This document shows, one piece after another, positions 18,209-26,656 of a stretch of 44,302 bases of DNA (its first letter is position 1; every line of letters begins with the position of its first letter). Under the pieces are notes generated by a model. The model searched no databases. It was not told the DNA's origin and saw only the letters and a program-made list of their open reading frames with translations. This stretch comes from Bacteroidaceae bacterium. GTDB lineage: Bacteria; Bacteroidota; Bacteroidia; Bacteroidales; Bacteroidaceae. The position numbers and the translations under genes are program-made. The stretch is from the NCBI GenBank assembly GCA_017552435.1, contig JAFZPZ010000058.1, forward strand, positions 1 through 44,302, in the 5' to 3' direction.

Positions 18209-21200
18209 TTATTTCACAAGCAGTCGTTTGAAGGAAATTTTTCCGTCGGCACCTGTCGTACGGACAATGTTGATACCACGCTGCGGACGATTCAGTTTTA
18301 TGCCATCGATGGTGAATATCATAGAAGACTGGTTATCGATTGAACTATCGTCCTGTGCAATATCTGTGATGGCATCTAGGAAGGTTTCTTCGTCGAAGTT
18401 TTCGTCGATGCCGCTTAGCCACTCGCTGTAAGAGGTAAGGGTATTGGTGGCATCAATTGTTGGGCGCGTCATGCGGTAGATACGCTTGCCGCCGTCGGGA
18501 TAGCGCCCTACGCTTTCATCACCATTGTGTGCCTGATAGACGAGGCAGTCGCTCCAGGAGTGGTCGGCGGCTGTGATGGTAACACTCTGTTCGTTACTGT
18601 TTTCAAGCTTGAAGCCTGTATGCAATTGGCGCAGGGGATCGACCTTGTCAGCCCATACGACATAGTATCCGTGAGCGGGAATGATGGTGGATTGACCATT
18701 GACCATTGACCATTGACCATTACCACTGACGGAGGTCCTTGTGATACAGTACTTTTCTGGTACGGCGGGGTCGTCGGTGAGGAACATACCTTCGAGGTCG
18801 ATGTCCTGGTTGGTGGTGTTGTAGAGCTCAATCCAGTCGTTGCGCTTGCCGTATTCGTTGGCAGCTACCGTATTGCCGGCACTTACCTCGTTGATCACGA
18901 CAGGTGGAGAGCCTGCAGCCACAAGACAATCGGGGTGTAGTGGTTTGAAGATAGCCTGTATCTGAGTGTCGGCATCGGTGTCGAGACGAAGCGTGCGTTC
19001 GTAGCTGACAATAGCAGTGCCGGAAGAAATGCTGTAACTTATCTCTGCATCCCAGTAGATATCTGTCGAGCCTGGTACATTGTTGTGAACCTCCACAGCG
19101 ATGATGTTCTCGCCTTTGCGCAGTAGTCCCACGGGTAGTTCGATAGTACCGGAGTCGGGATTGTCAGGAGCATAAGTTGTAGCGTATGTTTCGTAGGTGA
19201 TTTCGCCATCTGGCAACAGATAGCGGCAGGCTTCCGTTCCGTTAATATATACCACAAAACCGTCGTCTGCAGTAAAGTTGAGCGTCAGGGACGCTATTTC
19301 AGAAGGATCGTTGTGAACCGAGAGGCTCTTGCGGAAGTAATAGGTGGGGTATTTCTGGCTGCTGTCACCTCCGTAGCTGAGGGTTGTGACGATAGAACTT
19401 TTTCCGTAGCCCAGAGGAGAAGGACCCTCAGGCCAACTGATAGATCCGGTCTGCCATCCGGTATTGTCGAGCGAGCCTCGGTCCCAGTAGTTCCAGCTGT
19501 CACCTTTGTGGATAGGTGTAACCTTAGCGTTGCCGCTCTTGCTCCATCCCACGAAGTTGTAACCGGCAGGAGCCGATGCTTCCAGGGTGACAGGAGCGAA
19601 GAGTGTGCCGTCGAAAGTTGCAGTGGGAACGGGTTGACCGTTGATGAGGAAAGCTGCTCCTGGCACGTTGGCGTTGAACTTCACAGCCATCCCGCTGCCG
19701 AGTCCGTATGCCGATTTCAGAGAGTTCATGCGGCTGGTTCTGGAAGTCAATCCAATCATGCGTGACTTCTGTTCGTTGTAGGAGGTCCAAGGCCCTTTTC
19801 CTTCCAGGGCGAGGGCCGGTTCCACGAGTCGGCAGATGCTGTCACCGATAGCGAGGCAGCGGTCCTTGGTGAAGACGCTGCCGCCCAGGATGCAATAGGC
19901 ATCGATGAAGCGACGGCGGAAATCTGCGCTGCTGCGTTTCATGTTGTTGTATATGCCGAGCAGTTCGTTGCCGTAATTGCCTTCGAGCAGCGCCACGCCG
20001 TTACCGTTGCTCCATCCCCAGTCCTGGTCGTGCAGCGTAAGGTGGAACTTGCCGTCGGGTAGGGAGCGATAGCCCTTGACGTTGTTGTTGTTGCAGATCC
20101 AGTCGCTACAGCCGATATAGCTGATGGCGGCAAAGAAATTTGTCACCTCGTCGATATCGATCAGTTGTTTCAGCTCTTCGTAGGTGCTGGGTGTGGAACA
20201 ACCTGGGGCGAGATACTTCCACCGGTTGAAGGCATCCTTCGTGCCTGCCATCTGGAAGTAGCCGTTGGAGTACTCGAAGGCATCCATCTCGTCATCGTCA
20301 TAGCCATAATAGGCATAGCCGTGATAGCGGTTGTTGGGCTCGCGCAGGTTCAGTTGGGCCAGGTAGCGACCGTTGAAGAAAACATGAACAGGCTGGTAGT
20401 CCTGGCAATCGCAATAGAAACCGCTGGAGAGAAGCACTTGCTGGGTGATGGCGTCGCGCACCCGCCCATGTTCCTTAGAATTGTTGTCGTTGCCGCCGTT
20501 GCGAACCATTATCTGGCGGTACTTGTGGTGCGGGTTGTACGGGAATAAAGGCCAGTAGTCGATGGTCTTCTTGCCTTCGTAGCGGTTGGTTCCCTTTATC
20601 TTGAAGGATGAGGGGGCGTAATGGCGGCTCCAACCGCCCGAAATGACAAATTCTGCTTCCTGGTTGATAGCCATCTCGCCTTCGGGGGTGATGTACTCGA
20701 AGTTGACGGGGCGTTCCCAGTCCATATTGATATTGGAGGCGCCGTGATTGCGTCCGCTCACTCCGTTGACGCCATCGGTATAAACGCCTATTTTCCCGTC
20801 GTAGAGGTTGTCGGGGTCTGTTGTGATGGAGATGACTGGCAGATAATAGTCTTTGCTGCGGTAGATGTAGCTGCGTGTGACGATCTGGCTGGGGAGCATG
20901 CCCTGCTGGAAAAGGCCAAAGCGCAGTATGGTGGTGGCACTGATACTGAATGTGCCGTCTGTGCTTGTCTTGCCGTGTGCGGCAGTTGGCGGAGTGCCGT
21001 CGGTCGTGTAGCGCAGAGTGGCACCATCGGGGATGGCAACCTGTACGGTAAAGGGGTCGGTGAAAAGGCGCGAATCGGTATCGACCTCCGGAGCCTCCAG
21101 ACGGAACTCTGCAAAATCACTGCCGTTGTTCGAGGTACCCAATGAGGGTTCTCCTGTCCATCCCCATTCCTTCCCGCCGTCCCGCTTGCGAGCCCAGGAG

Positions 21201-22624
21201 CATCGCGGAATGAGCCCGGGGTAATCGGCAGAGGTCAGCAGCTTGCCGTCAGTATCGAAGAGGTACAGCGTGCCGCCGTCGTTCTGCAGTTTGAAGCGTA
21301 CCTGCCGCCAGGCTGTGTCGCCGAAGGTTCCGTCGGCGGAGTTGTGGTCGAAGTAGATGACCTTGAAATCTCCGGACTTCACCACGCCAGTCCCTGTAGG
21401 AAGCTGGAACTTGGTGGGGTCATTCTTGTCGTCCGAGACATAGAGGCCGTCCAGCTGTATGTTTTCCGCTGTGGGATTGTAGAACTCTGCCCAGGCTCCG
21501 TAGTTCCAGGAGTAGTCGATGTACTGGTCGATGTTACCCACCTGTATCTCATTGATGAGGAGCTTCGAGAGGTCGGCATCCGGGTCGTAATCCTCATAGA
21601 AGTCCTTTTCCTCGGTCAGGCCGCAGTCATAGAGCTTGCCGCCCCAGTTCTGCTGAACGTAGGCAGCGATGACGTTATTGCCATTCCTCAGCAGGTCGGC
21701 GGGAATTTCCAGCTTCACGGCATTCGTGCCGGTTGTCCAGTCGCTTGCCTCGTCGAATAATTCGCCGTTCACCCAGATGCGGTAGCTGTCGTCATGCAGG
21801 ACATTGAGCATGTAGCGGGACTTGGCATTGACTTCCTGGAGTGTGAAGTTGCGGCGGAACCAGAAGTTCGTGTTGTCGCCAAGCGGCCATACTGTATGAA
21901 TAAAGCTGACATCGCTGCTTCCGATGGGCATCACGGCCTCTTCCCAGGCGGAGTCGTCATAGTTGGCCTGTGTCCAACTGAGTGTTTCGGTGCGTCCCTC
22001 AATCTCCATATCCGGGATGCGCTGTCCCTCTTCGTTGGCGTAGTAGCACCAGTTGTAGTAGGAAGTGCCTGTCCAGAGCTCTCGTCCCAGCGTCTGGTCG
22101 TAGATGGTAATGCTGGACAGTGTGATGGTGACATCGTCTTCTGTGGTGGGGAAAGCCAGGGCAATCTTGGCATCTTTTATGTCGATACCTGTGAGGTTGC
22201 TACGGGTAAACGTGGCTTTCTTGTTGGCGGGGAGGTTGAAGGATGAGCTCACCAGGCTGATTTCGTCATCCTCGTTTTCGCTCAGGGCAATCTGTACGCC
22301 GGGGATTTCTTTGTCGGCCTGAATGGACATGACAAAGCGATAGGAGTGTCTGGCTTGCAGGGTAATGGGGGTCTTGAACTGAACCCTTCCGTATTCTGCC
22401 TCATGGCATGCGGTGGGCATGGTGATGGTATAGACGTCGCCTTTCTGGGCTTCGTAGAGCTGTTCCCAGCCGTGTGTGCCGCCGGTATTGTAGCCGCCTT
22501 CGCTATTGAAGAGCAACTTGCCCGTCCAGGGCTCCTGATAGCCCATCGGCAGGATGAACTCCTGCGCCAGGACTTTGCCAATGGAAAGAATTGTACAGAT
22601 AACTGTGAGAAAGAAGTATTTCAT
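18209..22624 (-). CDS. Multidomain CotH-kinase/lamin-tail surface protein
   Basis: 1471 residues from the ATG at 22624. A longer frame from 22654 would start inside the -7 promoter box and is rejected. Order seen: signal peptide (ending KVLAQ); a carbohydrate-binding-like beta domain (~20-170); a galactose-binding-like domain (~190-340, FRRNFTLQEV and YRIWVNGELFDEA); a first lamin-tail domain (LLINEIQVGN to YPGLIPR); a chitobiase C-terminal-like segment (ATLRYTTDGTPPT); the CotH kinase-like domain (PVISITTDPDNLYDGKIGVY, FVISGGWSRHYAPSSFKIK and the metal-site segment LTLHDQDWGWSNG); a beta repeat (FVGWSKSG); a second galactose-binding-like domain; a second lamin-tail domain (VVINEVSAGN); and a sorting-like tail (GIKLNRPQRGINIVR). 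CotH proteins are atypical protein kinases in spore formers; in Bacteroidetes the role is unknown. Residues about 1301-1312 come from a 7-bp array. Confidence 0.88.
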   Translation of the reverse strand: MKYFFLTVICTILSIGKVLAQEFILPMGYQEPWTGKLLFNSEGGYNTGGTHGWEQLYEAQKGDVYTITMPTACHEAEYGRVQFKTPITLQARHSYRFVMSIQADKEIPGVQIALSENEDDEISLVSSSFNLPANKKATFTRSNLTGIDIKDAKIALAFPTTEDDVTITLSSITIYDQTLGRELWTGTSYYNWCYYANEEGQRIPDMEIEGRTETLSWTQANYDDSAWEEAVMPIGSSDVSFIHTVWPLGDNTNFWFRRNFTLQEVNAKSRYMLNVLHDDSYRIWVNGELFDEASDWTTGTNAVKLEIPADLLRNGNNVIAAYVQQNWGGKLYDCGLTEEKDFYEDYDPDADLSKLLINEIQVGNIDQYIDYSWNYGAWAEFYNPTAENIQLDGLYVSDDKNDPTKFQLPTGTGVVKSGDFKVIYFDHNSADGTFGDTAWRQVRFKLQNDGGTLYLFDTDGKLLTSADYPGLIPRCSWARKRDGGKEWGWTGEPSLGTSNNGSDFAEFRLEAPEVDTDSRLFTDPFTVQVAIPDGATLRYTTDGTPPTAAHGKTSTDGTFSISATTILRFGLFQQGMLPSQIVTRSYIYRSKDYYLPVISITTDPDNLYDGKIGVYTDGVNGVSGRNHGASNINMDWERPVNFEYITPEGEMAINQEAEFVISGGWSRHYAPSSFKIKGTNRYEGKKTIDYWPLFPYNPHHKYRQIMVRNGGNDNNSKEHGRVRDAITQQVLLSSGFYCDCQDYQPVHVFFNGRYLAQLNLREPNNRYHGYAYYGYDDDEMDAFEYSNGYFQMAGTKDAFNRWKYLAPGCSTPSTYEELKQLIDIDEVTNFFAAISYIGCSDWICNNNNVKGYRSLPDGKFHLTLHDQDWGWSNGNGVALLEGNYGNELLGIYNNMKRSSADFRRRFIDAYCILGGSVFTKDRCLAIGDSICRLVEPALALEGKGPWTSYNEQKSRMIGLTSRTSRMNSLKSAYGLGSGMAVKFNANVPGAAFLINGQPVPTATFDGTLFAPVTLEASAPAGYNFVGWSKSGNAKVTPIHKGDSWNYWDRGSLDNTGWQTGSISWPEGPSPLGYGKSSIVTTLSYGGDSSQKYPTYYFRKSLSVHNDPSEIASLTLNFTADDGFVVYINGTEACRYLLPDGEITYETYATTYAPDNPDSGTIELPVGLLRKGENIIAVEVHNNVPGSTDIYWDAEISYSISSGTAIVSYERTLRLDTDADTQIQAIFKPLHPDCLVAAGSPPVVINEVSAGNTVAANEYGKRNDWIELYNTTNQDIDLEGMFLTDDPAVPEKYCITRTSVSGNGQWSMVNGQSTIIPAHGYYVVWADKVDPLRQLHTGFKLENSNEQSVTITAADHSWSDCLVYQAHNGDESVGRYPDGGKRIYRMTRPTIDATNTLTSYSEWLSGIDENFDEETFLDAITDIAQDDSSIDNQSSMIFTIDGIKLNRPQRGINIVRTTGADGKISFKRLLVK
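18691..18725. repeat. Heptamer array inside the CotH gene
   Basis: Four exact ATTGACC units and one ATTACCA on the plus strand. Read on the coding strand it gives NGQWSMV then NGQS, a 7-residue period within the second lamin-tail domain. Confidence 0.88.
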
Positions 22625-22651
22625 ATTAAAATATATGTGCATATCGCCTTG

Positions 22652-22683
22652 CAAAGATAGTATTATTTACCCATGCAGCCAAA
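22652..22683 (-). promoter_or_regulatory. Promoter of the CotH/ABC-F transcript
   Basis: On the minus strand TTTG (22680-22683), 20 nt, then TATCTTTG (22652-22659). The expected transcription start is about 22645, so the ATG at 22624 must be used and not the one at 22654. Confidence 0.85.
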
Positions 22684-22710
22684 GAAGCAAGATGTTTTTT
22701 GTCGGAATGT

Positions 22711-22741
22711 TTTGCGTTTCGTAAAATATGTTGTAATTTTG
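22711..22741 (+). promoter_or_regulatory. Promoter of the M16 peptidase gene
   Basis: TTTG (22711-22714), exactly 19 nt, then TAATTTTG (22734-22741). The start codon follows 53 nt later. It is divergent from the CotH promoter, with 27 bp between the two -33 elements. Confidence 0.85.
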
Positions 22742-22794
22742 CAAACCCTTAGGCTCATTTAAAACAAATAGTAAATCATAAAATAGTAAATAAC

Positions 22795-25704
22795 ATGATG
22801 TCAAACAAATTTCTTTTCTATTGTTTATTGTCTGTCGTCTGCTGTCTGTTGTCATGCTCTGGCAGCAATAACTACGAAAGCGTCGATGGCGACCCCATGC
22901 AGACGCGCATCTACACACTCGACAACGGCCTGAAGGTCTATTTCTCCGTCAACAAGGCGGAACCCAGGATTCAGACCTTTATCGCTGTACGCACTGGTTC
23001 CAAGAACGACCCTGCCGAGACAACCGGCCTGGCACACTATCTGGAGCACCTGATGTTCAAGGGTACGACTCAGTTCGGTACCACCGACCCGGAGGCCGAG
23101 GCGCCGCTCCTCGACGAGATAGAACAGCGCTACGAGGAGTATCGCACCATCACCGACGAAGCTACACGCCGCCAGAAGTACCACGAGATTGACAGCGTTT
23201 CGCAGGTGGCAGCCCAGTACTTCATTCCCAACGAGTACGACAAGCTGATGGCAGCCATCGGCAGCGAGGGCTCGAATGCCTTCACCTCGAACGACGTGAC
23301 GTGCTACATGGAGGACATCCCCTCCAACGAGATTGACAACTGGGCCAAGATTCAGGCCGACCGCTTCCAGAACATGGTTATCCGAGGATTCCACACCGAG
23401 CTCGAGGCCGTTTACGAGGAGTACAACATCAGCCTCAGCCGCGATTCGGAGAAGCAGTACAACGCCCTGACGAACAAACTCTTCCCCACGCATCCCTACG
23501 GCACTCAGACCACCATCGGCACACAGCAGCACCTGAAGAATCCCTCCATCACGAACATCAAGAACTACTTCGCCAAGTGGTATGTGCCCAACAACGTGGC
23601 CATCTGCATGGCGGGTGACTTCGACCCCGACAAGACGCTGGCTATCCTGAAGAAATACTTCGGACAGTGGCAGCCCGGCGAGGATGTCAGCCAGCCTGTC
23701 TTCCCCGAGCTGGAGCCCCTGACGACTCCCGTTGATACCACCGTGTGGGGGCAGGAGGCCGAGAGTCTCCTCATGGGGTGGCGATGCGAACGTGCCTCTT
23801 CCTTGCAGAACGACACATTGGAACTCATCGATGTCATCCTCTCCAATGGCAAGGCTGGACTGCTGGACCTCGACCTGAACCAGGAGATGAAGGTGATGTC
23901 TGCCCAGTCGGGTGTGGAGAGCCTGATGGACCACGGCATTTTCCTGCTGGAGGGTACGCCCAAGGAAGGGCAGACGCTCGACGAGGTGAAGGGCCTGATA
24001 CTCGCTGAAATAGAGAAGCTGAAGCGCGGAGAGTTCGACGAAGACCTGCTCGTCGCTGCTCTGAACAACAAGAAACTTGGCGAACTGCAGAGCCTCGACC
24101 ACAATGAGGCCCGCACCATGAAGATGTTGGAATCCTTCATCACCGGCATCGACTGGCAGCAGCAGGTGGGCCACCTGGACCGTCTTGCCAAGATAACAAA
24201 GCAGGAGGTTGTCGATTTCGCAAACCGCTTCTTCACCGACGGCTATGTTACCGCCTATAAGCGCCAGGGCGAAGACAACACTCAGAAAAAAATTGACAAG
24301 CCCGCTATCACGCCCATTCCCACCAATCGCGACCTGGTGAGCCAGTTCGTCACCGATATTCAGCAGACAGAGGTGGGACCCATCGAGCCCCAGTTCCTCG
24401 ACTTCGAGAAAGACCTCTCCTTCTTCAATACCGGCAAGGGGCTGCCCGTCATCTACAAGCAGAATACCGAGAACGGCCTGTTCGAGCTGCAGTTCCGCTA
24501 TGAGTTCGGACAGGAGGACGACAACCGCTATGACGTGGCTGCCAGCTATATCGACTATCTCGGCACCGACAAGCTCACAGCAGCAGAGGTCAAGCAGCAG
24601 TTCTACAAACTGGCCTGCAACTATGCCGTCAGCGTAAATGGCGATGTCATCACCATTGGCCTGAGCGGACTCAGCGAGAACATGCCCGAGGCACTCGCCC
24701 TGCTCGAGGACCTGCTCCGCGGTGCCAAGGCCGACCAGAATGCCTACGACATGATGGTGGGACTCATCCTGAAAGACCGCCAGGACCAGAAAGCCAGCCA
24801 GCAGAGCTGCTTCAGCATGTTCAACTCCTACGTCAACTACGGACCTCACAATGCCCTTCGCGACAACATGACGGCCCAGCAACTGCGCGAGACTGACCCC
24901 CAGACCCTGCTCGACCTGCTGAAGAACATTGCCCAGTACGAGCATACCGTTCTCTACTACGGTCCCCTTTCAGAGAAGGAGCTGGATAAGTGCGTAACCG
25001 AGTTACACACCACAGAGCAGCCGCTGAAACCCGTACCCGAAGGCAAACCCTACGAATTGCAGGTAGTACAAAAGCCCGAGGTACTCATTGCTCCCTACGA
25101 TGCCAAGAACATCTACATGCGTATGTACCAGAACGACGGACGCCAGCCCAACCTCAGCGAACGAGCTGCCATCAACCTCTACAACGAGTACTTCGGCGGC
25201 GGCATGAACGGCATTGTCTTCCAGGAGATGCGCGAGGCACGCGGCTTGGCCTACAATGCATGGGCATTTTACCGCGCAAACGGCAAGAAGGGCGAGCCCG
25301 AATGCTTCACCACGCACATCATCACCCAGAACGACAAGATGATGGACTGCATCAACCAGTTCCGCGAGATACTCGACAGGATGCCTCAGAGCGAGGCTGC
25401 CTTCCAGATCTCCAAGGATGCCCTCGTCAAGCAGATGGCCAGCCAGCGCACCACCAAGTTCGGCGTCATCATGGCTTATCTCAATGCCAAGCGTCAGGGC
25501 TTCGACTTCGACTACAACAAGCAGGTTTATGAAGATCTCCAGAATCTTACCTTGCAAGACATTGCCTCGTTCGAGCAGGCCAACGTTGCCGGAAAGAACG
25601 GCTGCTACTACATCCTGGGTAACGAGAAGGAACTCGACATCCCGTCGTTGGAAAAGATAGCACCCATCCGCCGCATCTCGCTCGAGGAAATCTTCGGATA
25701 CTAA
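22795..25704 (+). CDS. M16 family zinc peptidase lipoprotein (two M16 domains)
   Basis: 969 residues. The signal peptide ends in a lipobox (CLLSC), so the protein is lipid-anchored. Its core YCLLSVVCCLLSC is encoded by a 7-bp array (22818-22852). The first M16 domain has the inverted zinc motif H81-YL-E84-H85 (GLAHYLEHLMFKGT) and the downstream ELEAVYEEYN segment that carries the third ligand, so it should be active. The second domain (ERAAINLYNEYFGGGMNGIVFQEMREARGLAYNA) lacks the zinc motif and contributes to the closing chamber, as in pitrilysin. Likely role: degradation of peptides in the periplasm. Two adjacent ATGs (22795 and 22798) are possible starts. Confidence 0.93.
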   Translation: MMSNKFLFYCLLSVVCCLLSCSGSNNYESVDGDPMQTRIYTLDNGLKVYFSVNKAEPRIQTFIAVRTGSKNDPAETTGLAHYLEHLMFKGTTQFGTTDPEAEAPLLDEIEQRYEEYRTITDEATRRQKYHEIDSVSQVAAQYFIPNEYDKLMAAIGSEGSNAFTSNDVTCYMEDIPSNEIDNWAKIQADRFQNMVIRGFHTELEAVYEEYNISLSRDSEKQYNALTNKLFPTHPYGTQTTIGTQQHLKNPSITNIKNYFAKWYVPNNVAICMAGDFDPDKTLAILKKYFGQWQPGEDVSQPVFPELEPLTTPVDTTVWGQEAESLLMGWRCERASSLQNDTLELIDVILSNGKAGLLDLDLNQEMKVMSAQSGVESLMDHGIFLLEGTPKEGQTLDEVKGLILAEIEKLKRGEFDEDLLVAALNNKKLGELQSLDHNEARTMKMLESFITGIDWQQQVGHLDRLAKITKQEVVDFANRFFTDGYVTAYKRQGEDNTQKKIDKPAITPIPTNRDLVSQFVTDIQQTEVGPIEPQFLDFEKDLSFFNTGKGLPVIYKQNTENGLFELQFRYEFGQEDDNRYDVAASYIDYLGTDKLTAAEVKQQFYKLACNYAVSVNGDVITIGLSGLSENMPEALALLEDLLRGAKADQNAYDMMVGLILKDRQDQKASQQSCFSMFNSYVNYGPHNALRDNMTAQQLRETDPQTLLDLLKNIAQYEHTVLYYGPLSEKELDKCVTELHTTEQPLKPVPEGKPYELQVVQKPEVLIAPYDAKNIYMRMYQNDGRQPNLSERAAINLYNEYFGGGMNGIVFQEMREARGLAYNAWAFYRANGKKGEPECFTTHIITQNDKMMDCINQFREILDRMPQSEAAFQISKDALVKQMASQRTTKFGVIMAYLNAKRQGFDFDYNKQVYEDLQNLTLQDIASFEQANVAGKNGCYYILGNEKELDIPSLEKIAPIRRISLEEIFGY
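22818..22852 (+). repeat. Heptamer array forming a lipoprotein signal-peptide core
   Basis: Five 7-bp units: CTATTGT, TTATTGT, CTGTCGT, CTGCTGT and CTGTTGT. All share the ending GT and most the frame YTNNYGT. In frame they give the 7-residue period CLLSVVC/CLLSC up to the lipobox cysteine. Confidence 0.82.
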
Positions 25705-25716
25705 AAGTCCAGTACG

Positions 25717-25724
25717 TACCTTTG
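25717..25724 (+). promoter_or_regulatory. -7 element before map
   Basis: TACCTTTG matches the -7 consensus and lies 30 nt before the map start. The -33 position shows only TTCGG, so the promoter may be weak. It would serve map, tsaD and the gene that follows. Confidence 0.55.
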
Positions 25725-25754
25725 CACCCGAATTAGTCATTTGGATGATTGAAG

Positions 25755-26633
25755 ATGACAAGCAAGAAGAAAAAAAATAAAGGGCCACGTTGGTTTGTTC
25801 CAGCCGGTATGACACCGACGGAGATGGACCTCAAAATAATGGAGTGGGAGGAAAAAGGCAAACTGGTGCCGACACGCGACCTCATCAAGACTCAGGAACA
25901 GATAGAGGGCATCCGCAAGGCTGGTGTCCTCAACACTGCTGTGCTCGATGCTGTAGCGGAGAAGATTCGCGAGGGTATGAGTACCGCAGAGATAGACCGC
26001 ATCGTCTATGACTATACCACCAGCCACGGCGGCATCCCGGCGCCCCTGAACTTCGAGGGCTACCCCAACAGCTGCTGCACCAGCATCAACGACGTGGTGT
26101 GTCACGGCATTCCCAGCGAGGATGACATCCTGGAGGAAGGCGATATCATCAATGTGGATTGCACTACCATCCTGGACGGCTACTATGCCGATGCCAGCCG
26201 CATGTTCATCATCGGCAGGACGACCCCAGAGCGGCAACGCTTGGTGGACGTGGCATGGGAGTGCCTCAAGATAGGTGAGCAGGTCTGCCTGGAGCCGTAT
26301 GTCTTCGTGGGCGACCTGGGCAATGCGATTGCCAAACATGCGCACAAGAACGGCTATACCGTGGTGCGTGACCTCTGCGGACACGGGGTGGGGCTTCAGT
26401 TCCACGAAGAGCCCGATGTGGAGCACTATGGCAAGAAGGGTTCGGGTATGCTGCTCGTTCCCGGAATGACGTTCACCATCGAGCCGATGATTAACGCCGG
26501 CGACTGGTACGTCTGCGGCGACGAGGACGACAAGACGGAATGGATTGTCCTGACCGAAGACGGAGAGGACAGCGCCCAATGGGAACATACCTACCTGATG
26601 ACAGAAAACGGGGTGGAAGTTATTACTAGTTAA
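25755..26633 (+). CDS. map: Methionine aminopeptidase, type I
   Basis: 292 residues from ATG at 25755; a TTG two codons upstream is less likely. It removes the initiator methionine from new proteins. Metal and catalytic residues are visible in SINDVVCHGIPS (His), INVDCTTILDGYYADAS (two Asp), LCGHGVGLQFHEEP (His), FTIEPMIN (Glu) and WEHTYLM (Glu). A lysine-rich N-terminal extension (SKKKKNKGPRW) of about 45 residues precedes the catalytic domain; such extensions often mediate ribosome contact. The internal CCTSIND replaces the more usual 'CTSVNE'. The stop codon lies within a heptamer array that leads into tsaD. Confidence 0.94.
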   Translation: MTSKKKKNKGPRWFVPAGMTPTEMDLKIMEWEEKGKLVPTRDLIKTQEQIEGIRKAGVLNTAVLDAVAEKIREGMSTAEIDRIVYDYTTSHGGIPAPLNFEGYPNSCCTSINDVVCHGIPSEDDILEEGDIINVDCTTILDGYYADASRMFIIGRTTPERQRLVDVAWECLKIGEQVCLEPYVFVGDLGNAIAKHAHKNGYTVVRDLCGHGVGLQFHEEPDVEHYGKKGSGMLLVPGMTFTIEPMINAGDWYVCGDEDDKTEWIVLTEDGEDSAQWEHTYLMTENGVEVITS

Positions 26634-26656
26634 GAGTGAAGAATGAAGAGTGAAGA
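26629..26656 (+). repeat. Heptamer array spanning the map stop and tsaD start
   Basis: Four 7-bp units: GTTAAGA, GTGAAGA, ATGAAGA and GTGAAGA. The map stop (26631-26633) and the tsaD start codon (26643-26645) both lie inside it; the array supplies TsaD residues 1-4. Confidence 0.85.

Noticed and set aside
22625-22654. Ten extra codons at the start of the CotH protein
   Set aside because: The upstream ATG lies within the -7 promoter element, so it cannot be in the main transcript.
22852-24945. 697-codon open frame antisense to the M16 peptidase
   Set aside because: It is a codon-bias shadow: the plus strand encodes a complete M16 peptidase with its zinc motif, and the antisense product shows no domain.
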